From positions 310,001-374,000 of the forward strand of contig NZ_JDTH01000001.1 of assembly GCF_000710615.1 (NCBI RefSeq): DNA of 64,000 nt, given 5' to 3'. Below, piece after piece: positions 43,522 through 53,500 of the stretch. The DNA is from Haladaptatus cibarius D43 (GTDB lineage: Archaea; Halobacteriota; Halobacteria; Halobacteriales; Haladaptataceae). The notes under the pieces are model-generated. The model did no database searches, was not told the origin of the DNA, and worked only from the letters and a program-made list of their open reading frames with translations. Numbering within the stretch: position 1 is the stretch's first letter; every line of letters starts with the position of its first letter. Both the position numbers and the translations under genes were made by a program.

Positions 43522-43683
43522 ATGAGACAACGTTCATTATCCTACACGACCGACATTAGAGAAGGCAAACTCTCTGTGAAAACTGCCGATGAGTGGCTTA
43601 CTTCGTGGGTAGAGAACAGTGGCTACTACTCGCCACTCGATAGCGGCGAAGAAGTCCTCTACGGATCACTCTTGCGAAAACCC
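43522..43683 (+). other. Possible gene remnant, 5' part only
   Basis: From ATG 43522 a protein-like sequence, MRQRSLSYTTDIREGKLSVK then TADEWLTSWVENSGYYSPLD, runs until it collides with the convergent DUF7344-like gene. After that, the frame is its antisense. It has an AT-rich TATA-like stretch about 20 bp upstream. It may be the start of a decayed gene. No family is recognised. Confidence 0.3.
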
Positions 43684-44097
43684 CTACTCTTTCGGAACCG
43701 CGTCGTCCCGCGCAACCGCGATGTCGAGGTAGGCGTCGGCCTGTTCCGAGTGGACGCCGCTGTCCACGAGTTCTCGGTCGTCGTCGTACTGGACGAGTCC
43801 GGACATCGCCAGCTTCGGGAGTTGCGTGTGTTGAAGCGACATGTAGACGTTTCGTCGGTGTTCGTCCGAAACGAGGTCGATGGTCTTGTCCATCTCCCAC
43901 GCCGCGATGGTGTCCACAAGCTCGGGTAGTGTCACGGGCGGCTCCTCTTGGCGAAGGTAGTGGAGGATGTAGCGACTCCGGCGGGACGCGAGCGCGTCGA
44001 ACAGGGCGTCCTGCGAGAGTGAGGGCACGTTGGCACTGGGGCCGGATGGCGACGTAGCGCGTGACGAACCATCGTCGTCTGTCGTCGGATCTGCCAT
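43684..44097 (-). CDS. DUF7344-like winged-helix protein
   Basis: A 137-residue soluble protein of the haloarchaeal DUF7344 type: LSQDALFDALASRRSRYILHYLRQEEPPVTLPELVDTIAAWE, then RNVYMSLQHTQLPKLAMSGLVQYD. It lacks the membrane helices of the larger relative at 2734. Likely DNA-binding regulator; target unknown. Disordered Ser/Asp-rich N-terminus. Confidence 0.8.
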   Translation of the reverse strand: MADPTTDDDGSSRATSPSGPSANVPSLSQDALFDALASRRSRYILHYLRQEEPPVTLPELVDTIAAWEMDKTIDLVSDEHRRNVYMSLQHTQLPKLAMSGLVQYDDDRELVDSGVHSEQADAYLDIAVARDDAVPKE

Positions 44098-44177
44098 GAA
44101 CTATCTCCACGCTCCCGACGAATGTCACTCTGGTGGTTACCCATTCAGGTTGTTTATGCCGATTTGGGCAAAAACAA

Positions 44178-44870
44178 TCAGTCGGCGGAGAGGTCACCCG
44201 ATTCGCGGACGTAGTCGGTGAAGTTCTCGAAGACGATTTTCGCCTCACACGCGGCGGTGAAGTTCTCCTCGTTGATACCGTCCAACACTTGCTGGAGGCG
44301 TTCCGCGGAGAGGTCTTTGCCCCGTGTGACCTCCTCTGCGGTATCCATGTCGTATTCGGGGTGGAACTGGACGCCGAACACGTCCTCCTTCCGGAAGCCG
44401 TGGTTGGAGTAGTCGTTTTTGGCGATGGATTTCGCTCCCGGCGGAAGTTCCACGACCTCGTCCGAGTGGGTCGTGAAGGCGACGAATTCGGATTCGATAC
44501 CGTCGAACAACGGTGATTCGCCGACGTGTTCGACTTCCCGATAGCCGATTTCGTACTCGCCCATGTCGCGCACGTCGCCGCCGAGCACGTCGGCAAGCAG
44601 TTGGTGGCCGTAACAGATGCCGAGCATGGGCATGCCGGATTCGATTGCGACTTCGACCCACTCTTTCAGCGGTGGAATCCACGCTTCGTCCCAGTACACC
44701 GACGACCGCGACCCGGAGACGACGGCAGCGTCGAAGTCGAAACTGTTCGGGAGGTGACCTTCCGTCACGTCGAACTCGGTCAGGTCTGCATCGAGTTCTC
44801 TGCGGAAGTTTCGCCGCGTGTTTTCGTCCCCGTGCGCGGCGTTCAGAAATGCGATTCGGAGCCGACTCAT
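44178..44870 (-). CDS. Class I glutamine amidotransferase-like protein
   Basis: A 230-residue type 1 GATase. Nucleophile Cys in MLGICYGHQLLADVLGG, His/Glu pair in FGVQFHPEYDMDTAEE. It resembles the GATase subunit of GMP synthase but has an acidic N-terminal extension, no synthetase domain and no neighbouring synthetase gene. It may hydrolyse glutamine or a gamma-glutamyl compound; exact substrate unknown. Confidence 0.88.
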   Translation of the reverse strand: MSRLRIAFLNAAHGDENTRRNFRRELDADLTEFDVTEGHLPNSFDFDAAVVSGSRSSVYWDEAWIPPLKEWVEVAIESGMPMLGICYGHQLLADVLGGDVRDMGEYEIGYREVEHVGESPLFDGIESEFVAFTTHSDEVVELPPGAKSIAKNDYSNHGFRKEDVFGVQFHPEYDMDTAEEVTRGKDLSAERLQQVLDGINEENFTAACEAKIVFENFTDYVRESGDLSAD

Positions 44871-45028
44871 TGAACCATAGTAGCAACCGGAACCAACAAA
44901 TGGATTTCGCTACCGGGAATTTGGTCTTCTAAGGTATGGATACTTATTTAATACTTGATAAAAAATTTGCCATTTTATGTATATTTATAGCATATTGAAA
45001 AACTATTAAGTAAGTATTAGAATATAAA

Positions 45029-45710
45029 ATGAAATATCGAAATAAAATGTGGAAAGAAGGAAAGTGTTAAAACAATATGTTCTGGTCTTGTCGCAAGTGC
45101 TGGATTAAGTGGTATTGGTTCGGCACAGAAATCTGAGAGCAGTCAGGATATTGATACAGGTTTCAAGCCGACAGATAGAGACGATGTGGTCAAATTTGCT
45201 TGGAATTTAAATGAAGTAGAGGATATAAAAGAAGTATTCAACCACTTGAGTAATAAGCAAATAAAAGCTGTTCGTGAGGTTCTGCAACCACAAGAAATCA
45301 CGGTTGTCACTGATGAAAAAGAGATCACCAAAGATGTAGATATTCAACAAGTTGCAGGGCCGGACTGGCGAGTTGGGAAAGCTACGGCAAGGGCTTATGC
45401 AAAAAGTGTAGATGGCGTCGAAGTTTGGTCGTTCGGTGTTGAAGCTACTTGGGAATTTAGTGGCTCTAGCGTTAGAAATGTGAGTTCAACTCATGCAGTT
45501 TCAACTAACCACTACATGTGGCATTGGAAGAACATGATTGATGAGAATGAAAGAGTTCATGATGATAGCTGTGTGGTATATAAACAAGGTAAATTCTCAT
45601 ATTGTGAACCTATCGGTCTTGGCTGTCTCAAATCACATACACCGTACATAGAACATTACGGTTATGAAGATGGTAGCAGTCATACTGAATCAAATTATAA
45701 AACAAACTAG
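45029..45710 (+). pseudogene. Secreted-protein gene with an apparent frameshift
   Basis: ATG 45029 opens MKYRNKMWKEGKC and then meets TAA. In the neighbouring frame, without any start codon between 45033 and 45185, a signal-like sequence (KTICSGLVASAGLSGIGSAQ) continues into a 175-codon protein (from GTG 45186: VVKFAWNLNEVEDIKEVFNH). One lost or gained base near 45060-45068 would join them into a typical exported protein. The mature part ends SCVVYKQGKFSYCEPIGLGC, with cysteines rare for haloarchaeal proteins. Translation from 45186 would give a non-exported form. AT-rich codon use. Confidence 0.5.
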
Positions 45711-45727
45711 TTCAAAAATCCAATTTA

Positions 45728-46015
45728 TTAATTATTCTCGAAACCGGGACTAGTTATATATCCGGCTATGGCAAAATAGGAATAGCCAACTAAAAAAACT
45801 CCAAAAACCATGAGTAATATTCCCATTTTCTCACGTGTTGAATCCGAGGAAATATACCAATTCCATCCACGATAAAAGAAGTATACTGCCATAACCGGTG
45901 AAATAAGAGGAAAGTATAGAGAGGAGGCTACCCCAAGTATAATAATAATTATTCCATGGGCAATTTTGTTCTCCAAATCAACAATTTCGAACATTCTTTC
46001 TTTATATGGTACCAA
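45728..46015 (-). CDS. Small membrane protein in the AT-rich island
   Basis: A 95-residue protein (or 88 from an internal ATG at 45994). Three likely spans: IAHGIIIIILGVASSLYFPL, ISPVMAVYFFYRGWNWY and ILLMVFGVFLVGYSYFAIAG. It is less acidic than its neighbours and has AT-rich codons, as for a transferred gene. Function unknown. Confidence 0.55.
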   Translation of the reverse strand: MVPYKERMFEIVDLENKIAHGIIIIILGVASSLYFPLISPVMAVYFFYRGWNWYISSDSTREKMGILLMVFGVFLVGYSYFAIAGYITSPGFENN

Positions 46016-46108
46016 GTAGAACTAAATTAGTCTGTTGATTCTTTATACCGTATAAATGTGCATTTCATTCTATATTAATATTTATCTGGAGGTGGTTTTT
46101 ACACTTCT

Positions 46109-47605
46109 TTACCCCCCACCGAACCGCGTCCGCAGTTCTGCCCGATTGAGTTCTCCCGTCGCGCGACGAGGAAGCGAGGCGACCACTTCGATTGCCCGCG
46201 GAACTTCGTGCTGTGCGAGTCGCTCCTCCGCGAACTCCCGCAGTTCGCCCGGCGACGCGTCGCCGACGACGACGGCTTTCGGTGCCGCTCCGCCGGTTTC
46301 CGCAACTCCTTCGATGGCGCCCGCCGACCGAACGTCGGGGTGTGATTCGAGGACGGTTTCGATTGCTCGGGGATGAATTCGCTTTCCTTCGCTTTCGAAC
46401 GGTTCGTCGGCGCGTCCGACGAAAACGAATCCGGCGGATTCGTCGCCGTCACTTTCGCCGCTTTTCACGTTTCCGCCGCCTTCCCCGTTTTCACGCCGAA
46501 ACAGGTCGCCGGTCGGAACCCAGTCGCCGAATCGCTTGCCATCGAGATACCCGCCTGCGGTGGTCGCCCCGCGAACGAACAGTTCGCCCGTTTCGTCCTC
46601 GATTCGAACGTCGCAGTCCGGAAACGGATGTGCAGTGCGCTCGTTTCCGGGTGACTCACGGAGAACGTTCAGGCCGGTTTCCGGGCGACCGTACACCCGA
46701 ACGAACGGAACCGGAAACGCTTCGCGCACGTCCGGCGGGACGCGGGCACGGGTCGTCAGCCAATCGAGGGAGGAAAGCGAACGGAGCGAATCACGGTTCG
46801 TTTTTCCATCGACATCAGCCAGTCCCTGAAATTCGGTCGGCCCGCCGTCGAGGCAGCTGACGCCGTGTTGCTCGATTGCGGCCAGTGCGCGTTCCGGGTC
46901 GAACGCGCGCTGGAGGACGACGCACCCGCCGACGGTAAGCAGTGGTAAAACGAATCTGAACAAACAGTCGGAAAGCGACAGCGGAAGCAGTGGGAGGGTG
47001 CAGTCGGTTCTGCCCAATCCGAACCCGGAAACCGCCGCGATGGAGTTCCATTCGACTGCCCGTCTGGACAAGCGGACGACGTTCTCGCCGTCGTCGGTGG
47101 AAACGAGAAGACATGTGTCGTCTTTCTCGATTGTCGCAGTTTGGTCGCAGTTCGCATGTGGGGAATCGACCGCGGCCGCGGTCGATTCCCCTGCCTCGGC
47201 CGGTTCTCCGTCAATGGCCGGCCTTTCGTGTTCTATCTCCTCGAACGAGTGGGCGTCGAACTGTCGGACGAGGTCTCGTTGTGCTGATTCGAACAGCACG
47301 ATGTCGGGGTCGATTCGCTCCATCGGGGTCGAAACGGTCGCGGGCGTGAGTCGATGTGAAACCGGTGCGAACACGCCGCCGCCGCGCCACGTGGCGAACA
47401 ACAGAACGAGCACCTCGACGCGGTTTCGGGAGACGACGGCGACTCGGTCGTCGGAGCTGATGCCGAGTTCGCTCAGTTCGTTCGCAACGGATTTCACTCG
47501 TCGAGCGAAGTCGGTGTAGGTGAATTCCTCGTTTCCCTCGACGACGGCGACCCGATTCCCCCAGAGGTCGGCGTGTCGCTCGAATGATAGCGACATACCT
47601 CCCAT
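46109..47605 (-). CDS. AMP-binding (acyl-CoA ligase-like) protein with degenerate active site
   Basis: A 498-residue member of the adenylate-forming superfamily: N-terminal HADLWGNRVAVVEGNEEFTYTDFARRV, YGRPETGLNV (A5-like), VPTGDLFRRENG (A7-like), FVFVGRADEPFESEGKRIHPRAIETVLESHPDV (A8-like). However, the P-loop [ST]SGTTGxPKG is replaced by VSTDDGENVV, and the catalytic lysine of the final PxxxTGK motif is Glu (RRATGELNR). So normal adenylation is doubtful. The adjacent gene on the same strand is an alpha/beta-hydrolase relative, also with an altered active site. Confidence 0.82.
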   Translation of the reverse strand: MGGMSLSFERHADLWGNRVAVVEGNEEFTYTDFARRVKSVANELSELGISSDDRVAVVSRNRVEVLVLLFATWRGGGVFAPVSHRLTPATVSTPMERIDPDIVLFESAQRDLVRQFDAHSFEEIEHERPAIDGEPAEAGESTAAAVDSPHANCDQTATIEKDDTCLLVSTDDGENVVRLSRRAVEWNSIAAVSGFGLGRTDCTLPLLPLSLSDCLFRFVLPLLTVGGCVVLQRAFDPERALAAIEQHGVSCLDGGPTEFQGLADVDGKTNRDSLRSLSSLDWLTTRARVPPDVREAFPVPFVRVYGRPETGLNVLRESPGNERTAHPFPDCDVRIEDETGELFVRGATTAGGYLDGKRFGDWVPTGDLFRRENGEGGGNVKSGESDGDESAGFVFVGRADEPFESEGKRIHPRAIETVLESHPDVRSAGAIEGVAETGGAAPKAVVVGDASPGELREFAEERLAQHEVPRAIEVVASLPRRATGELNRAELRTRFGGG

Positions 47606-47657
47606 TGAACGTGAACCGTGTTAGCAGTTCTGTGCGATTCGAGGGACAATCCGAACC

Positions 47658-48449
47658 TCACTCGAACGTCTCGTCCGCGTTCGCCTCCAAAAACTGCAAC
47701 AGTTCGTCGTTGACCTCTTTCGAATGCTCGATGTGGACGAAGTGGGGTGCACCCTCGAACTCCCGCAGGTCACCACGAGGGAGTCCGTTCGCCAGTTTCC
47801 GACCTGCTTCGACCGGGAAAACCTCGTCCTCGCTTCCGTGAAGCACCAGTGTCGGAGTCGTAATTTGGTACAGAGTATCGCTCACGTCGAAGTTCGCCAT
47901 CGCGTCGAACTGGGCGCGTTGGGCGTCGAGTTCGGCGTCACCTTCTAGTCGCCATTCTACGAGGTTTTCCAACCCGGCGTCGAACGCTTCCTCGCTCACC
48001 ACTGGGCGGAGCGATTCGTGGAGTTCGTCCGGCGTTTTCTCGGCGAGCAGTTGCTCTCGAACTTCCGTTTGGAGTTCTGAGCCATCTGCGGACGTGCCGA
48101 TGAGTGTCAGCGTTTTCGCCCGCGAATATTTTTTGGCGTACTGGAGTGCGACCATCCCGCCCAGTCCCGCACTGACGAGATGCGCCTTCCTGAGATTGTG
48201 GTCGGCCAACACCGAATCGAGGTCGCCCGCCATCTGTGAAACCGAATACGGGCCGTTCGGGGCGTCCGAGCGCCCGGTTCCGCGATTGTCCCACACCAGC
48301 GACTCGAATGGGCCAGCGACGGCGGCGTGTTGCCACCCCCACTGCCATGCACCATATCCGATGTCCTCGATGAACGCGACCGTGTCGTGGTTCGCCGTCC
48401 CGTCCGTTTCGTAGTATAGCGAGACGCCGTCGTGTTCCGCAACAGGCAT
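47658..48449 (-). CDS. Alpha/beta hydrolase fold protein without the nucleophile serine
   Basis: A 263-residue alpha/beta-hydrolase: start YYETDGTANHDTVAFIEDIGYGAWQWGWQ, LVWDNRGTGRSDAPNG, and the acid/His region VLHGSEDEVFPVEAGRKLANGLP ... HFVHIEHSKEV. The nucleophile elbow reads HLVSAGLGGMVAL, so glycine stands where Ser is normal. It could be a binding protein or use another chemistry. It lies upstream of the ligase-like gene by 52 bp. Confidence 0.83.
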   Translation of the reverse strand: MPVAEHDGVSLYYETDGTANHDTVAFIEDIGYGAWQWGWQHAAVAGPFESLVWDNRGTGRSDAPNGPYSVSQMAGDLDSVLADHNLRKAHLVSAGLGGMVALQYAKKYSRAKTLTLIGTSADGSELQTEVREQLLAEKTPDELHESLRPVVSEEAFDAGLENLVEWRLEGDAELDAQRAQFDAMANFDVSDTLYQITTPTLVLHGSEDEVFPVEAGRKLANGLPRGDLREFEGAPHFVHIEHSKEVNDELLQFLEANADETFE

Positions 48450-48619
48450 TCTACCGGAACGATACGATGGTCAGGTGTTTCAACTCGTTCATTCGTCGGG
48501 AGCACCACTGCAATCTCTGGCGAACGGTCACCCGTGGCAGCCAAAAATATTACCTACACACCACCCGTCACGGTTTGCACCCCAACGAGGGGGAAATCGC
48601 ACAGACGGAGAATCCAACA

Positions 48620-48778
48620 ATGGCACAACAGTTCGAATGCACGCAACAGGATTGTGACTTCATGGTACGGGCGAACGACGAGAACGAAGTCATCGAAATG
48701 GTGCAAGAACACGCCCAAAATCGGCACGGTATGTCGATGGACAGAAACGACATCGAAGGCGCAATTCGGCAGAGCTAG
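48620..48778 (+). CDS. DUF1059 family protein
   Basis: A 52-residue protein, MAQQFECTQQDCDFMVRAND then ENEVIEMVQEHAQNRHGMSM. The pattern C-x4-C-x2-... EIxxxVxxHxxxxHG is the DUF1059 signature; the Cys and His residues probably bind zinc. It stands just before the orc gene. Function unknown. ATG 48620 has no longer in-frame alternative that fits the family. Confidence 0.85.
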   Translation: MAQQFECTQQDCDFMVRANDENEVIEMVQEHAQNRHGMSMDRNDIEGAIRQS

Positions 48779-48852
48779 AGCCGAGACAGCCAGAATCCTG
48801 CCTTTTTGTCGCTGGCGAAGGATTAAGTACCTCCGGAAGCGTGGTGAAAGTG

Positions 48853-49983
48853 ATGGCAGACGACCCCGACGAGGGGATGTTATCGTGGGACGAGTCGGTG
48901 TTCCGCGAGGAGCACGTCTTCGAAATCGACTACGTGCCGGAGACATTCGAACACCGCGCGTCCCAGATGCAGAGCCTTCAGTACGCGCTCAGGCCAGCAG
49001 TTCGTGGGTCGCGCCCCCTCAACGTCATGTCACGGGGACCGCCCGGGACTGGCAAGACGACCGCGGTACAGAAGTTGTTCGACGAACTGTCGGCCCAGAC
49101 CGAGGTTCGAACCGTGCGCGTCAACTGTCAGGTGGATTCGACGCGATACGCGATTTTCTCGCGTATCTTCGAGGGTATTTTCGAGTACGAACCGCCGTCG
49201 AGCGGCATTTCGTTCAAAAAGCTGTTCCGCCAGATAACCGAAAAACTGGTCGAAGAGGACGAAGTCCTCGTCGTCGCGCTGGACGACGTGAACTACCTGT
49301 TCTACGAAGGAGAGGCCTCGGACACCCTCTACTCGCTCCTGCGCGCTCACGAAGCCCACAGCGGGGCGAAAATCGGCGTCATCGTCGTCTCCTCCGACCT
49401 CAATCTGGACGTTATTGAGGAACTGGATACACGGGTTCAGAGCGTCTTCAGGCCGGAAGATGTGTACTTCCCGGTCTACGACCGCGAAGAGATTGTCGGC
49501 ATTCTCGGCGAGCGCGTCAAACGCGGCTTCCACGAGGGCGTCATCGGCCCGGAAGTGCTTGAGCGCGTGGCCGAACTGACCGCCGAAAGCGGCGACCTCC
49601 GGGTCGGCATCGACCTGCTCCGCCGGGCCGGACTGAACGCCGAAATGCGCGCCAGTCGAACCGTCAGTTTGCAGGACGTAGAGGATGCCTACGAGAAATC
49701 CAAGTTCGTTCACCTCAGTCACAGTCTGCACGCACTGAGCGACAACGAAGTCGCTCTCGTCCGTGTCATCGCCGAACACGACGGCGAGCAGGCGGGCGAA
49801 GTGTACGAGGTGTTCCACGACGAGACGGAGTTGGGCTACACACGCTACTCGGAGATCATCAACAAACTCGACCAACTCGGCATCATCGACGCCACCTACA
49901 CCAATATCGAAGGCCGCGGTCGGTCGCGGTCGCTGTCACTGCGATACGATCCGGATGCGGTGTTGGCACGGTTGGATGATTGA
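48853..49983 (+). CDS. orc: Orc1/Cdc6 family replication initiator
   Basis: A 376-residue AAA+ protein. Walker A GPPGTGKTTAVQKLF, Walker B VVALDDVNYLFYEG (Asp-Asp rather than Asp-Glu), sensor 1 IGVIVVSSDLNLDVIEEL, sensor 2 SGDLRVGIDLLRRAGLNAE, and a C-terminal winged helix (LSHSLHALSDNEVALVRVIAEHD to IEGRGRSRSLSLRYD). It fits the Cdc6-2 type. No ORB-like repeats lie beside it, but an orphan set is at 36.4-36.74 kb. ATG 48853 is preferred; GTG 48841 would add four residues. TATA-like TTAAGTACC is at 48824-48832. Confidence 0.9.
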   Translation: MADDPDEGMLSWDESVFREEHVFEIDYVPETFEHRASQMQSLQYALRPAVRGSRPLNVMSRGPPGTGKTTAVQKLFDELSAQTEVRTVRVNCQVDSTRYAIFSRIFEGIFEYEPPSSGISFKKLFRQITEKLVEEDEVLVVALDDVNYLFYEGEASDTLYSLLRAHEAHSGAKIGVIVVSSDLNLDVIEELDTRVQSVFRPEDVYFPVYDREEIVGILGERVKRGFHEGVIGPEVLERVAELTAESGDLRVGIDLLRRAGLNAEMRASRTVSLQDVEDAYEKSKFVHLSHSLHALSDNEVALVRVIAEHDGEQAGEVYEVFHDETELGYTRYSEIINKLDQLGIIDATYTNIEGRGRSRSLSLRYDPDAVLARLDD

Positions 49984-49989
49984 GGCGTT

Positions 49990-50241
49990 CTATCTGTTGT
50001 TTTCGTAGCTTTCTGCATACCGTCGCCAGTTGTCGGTGAGGCGGTCGATTGCGTCACAAATGGTTCCATCGAAGGAGGCTTTCGGCTCGTCGGGACGAAA
50101 CAATTTGTCGAAATGCGTGACCCCGTGAGCAGTGTCGATACGAGCGACTTGGACTTCGCTTTCGGTTTCGTCGTCGTTGTTGTGGATAGTTACAGCGAAG
50201 TCAGAGACGTGATTGAAATTCGATGACGTCCGAACCGTCAA
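49990..50241 (-). CDS. DUF7718-like small protein, possible toxin partner
   Basis: An 83-residue protein: MTVRTSSNFNHVSDFAVTIH, then VQVARIDTAHGVTHFDKLFRPDEPK and NWRRYAESYENNR. The ARIDTAHG-x2-HFDKL motif is like the histidine-containing strand of small TumE-type toxins. It is divergent from an HVO_A0114-type DNA-binding gene, the usual partner of TumE-like proteins. It ends 6 bp from the orc stop. The assignment to a toxin is inference. Confidence 0.6.
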   Translation of the reverse strand: MTVRTSSNFNHVSDFAVTIHNNDDETESEVQVARIDTAHGVTHFDKLFRPDEPKASFDGTICDAIDRLTDNWRRYAESYENNR

Positions 50242-50383
50242 AAAGTACGGTCGATTTCCCTAGTGGCCCAGTAAACTCGTGTATTCTTCCGACACGGGGA
50301 CTCTGGTTCGGGTATCCGACAAAAACGTTCGCTGTGATAGCACCCGTAATTACTTATTCGTTGATGCTGAATATCAACGTAAG

Positions 50384-50710
50384 ATGGCTGTAGAGACGAA
50401 CCGACTACACAAGCACGACAAACTCGCTCGGGCACTCGCTTCGGGAGGATTCGATGACGTACTCCTCCTTGACTACGACTCCGCCGAGCGAGTTCTCACA
50501 CAGAAACGCAGGGAACTACTCGATGAGATCAAAAATGAGGATATCGAATCAGTTCGAGGACTCGCAACGCAAGTCGGGCGCGACAAAGCCGCAGTGAGTC
50601 GTGACCTCAACGTACTTTTTCAATACGACATCATCGAGTACGAGCGAGACGGAAATCGAAAGATACCGGTGCCAAAACACGAGACGGTGCTGGTCGAACC
50701 GATTTTCTAA
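50384..50710 (+). CDS. HVO_A0114-type helix-turn-helix protein, possible antitoxin
   Basis: A 108-residue protein beginning MAVETNRLHKHDKLARAL. HTH near ESVRGLATQVGRDKAAVSRDLNVLFQYDIIEYE, ending KHETVLVEPIF, matching the HVO_A0114-family putative DNA-binding proteins. These are often paired with TumE-like toxins. The intergenic 142 bp with the divergent 83-residue gene would hold both promoters. ATG 50384 gives the family length; the frame is open to 50279. Confidence 0.75.
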   Translation: MAVETNRLHKHDKLARALASGGFDDVLLLDYDSAERVLTQKRRELLDEIKNEDIESVRGLATQVGRDKAAVSRDLNVLFQYDIIEYERDGNRKIPVPKHETVLVEPIF

Positions 50711-50731
50711 AAATAAACAGACGCAGGTCGA

Positions 50732-51133
50732 TTAGTCGGCTTCCGCCGCCGCGCGCTGTTCTTCGATGTACTCGACCATCTCGGTCGTCTCCTCGACGAA
50801 ATCGTCCATCTCGACTTCGCTTCCGTGCAGAACCGTCGAGAAGTACTGCGTCGTGCTGGCGAGGTTGACTGCTTCTTCGAGTTCGACCTCCGTCACGTCC
50901 TCCATCCGTGCTTCTTCTTTGTGGAAGTGGCTACAGTACGGACATTTGATGGCGGCAGATACACCGACCCCGATGAGTGCTTTCTCCCGTGCAGACAGTT
51001 CGGTTTCCCCGAATTCGAGATCTCGCACGAGTGCCCAACTGTGGTCGCTTGCCGGTTCTGTGAGATTTTCTATCCACGTTGGAACCAGCCCACAGTGTTC
51101 TTCGATTTCGTTCCGCGTTTCGGTCGATACCAT
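50732..51133 (-). CDS. Carboxymuconolactone decarboxylase/AhpD-like protein
   Basis: A 133-residue CMD-family protein with the AhpD-type redox motif CPYCSHFHKEEARM (CxxC plus His) after ELSAREKALIGVGVSAAIK. AhpD-like proteins reduce peroxides or alkylhydroperoxidases; alone, it may act as a peroxidase or disulfide carrier. ATG 51133 (MVSTETRNEIEEHCGLVP) is the common haloarchaeal start; ATG 51148 adds five residues. Confidence 0.85.
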   Translation of the reverse strand: MVSTETRNEIEEHCGLVPTWIENLTEPASDHSWALVRDLEFGETELSAREKALIGVGVSAAIKCPYCSHFHKEEARMEDVTEVELEEAVNLASTTQYFSTVLHGSEVEMDDFVEETTEMVEYIEEQRAAAEAD

Positions 51134-51413
51134 ACTTTCTCCCCCCATTGGATTTCCGGGTGCGTTCGTCGTTCCCCAGTCGTCGTGCACTGGAAATCCG
51201 CTTATAAATACAACCACCAGCGCAAAGAAAATCATCTAATGGGGTCTGATACGACGAACGCTGCATTATTGAGTCGATTTGCGAATTTCACACTACTACA
51301 CATACAAACAGGAACCTTGCAGGCCGAATCGATTCGATAACTATCCTATTTTCCATTCCTCAAAATCCGACAAACGACCCGCTAAAGTACCTCGAATCCC
51401 TATCCAAAATACC

Positions 51414-53492
<2,079 letters not shown>

Positions 53493-53500
53493 CGAAAAAA

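Larger units (their letters stand above)
44935..46108. other. AT-rich island
   Basis: About 1.2 kb of markedly AT-rich DNA, unlike the GC-rich flanks. It holds two atypical genes (a frameshifted secreted-protein gene and a small membrane protein) and nothing else that I recognise. No tRNA, integrase or direct repeats are visible at its ends. Likely acquired by transfer. Confidence 0.65.
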
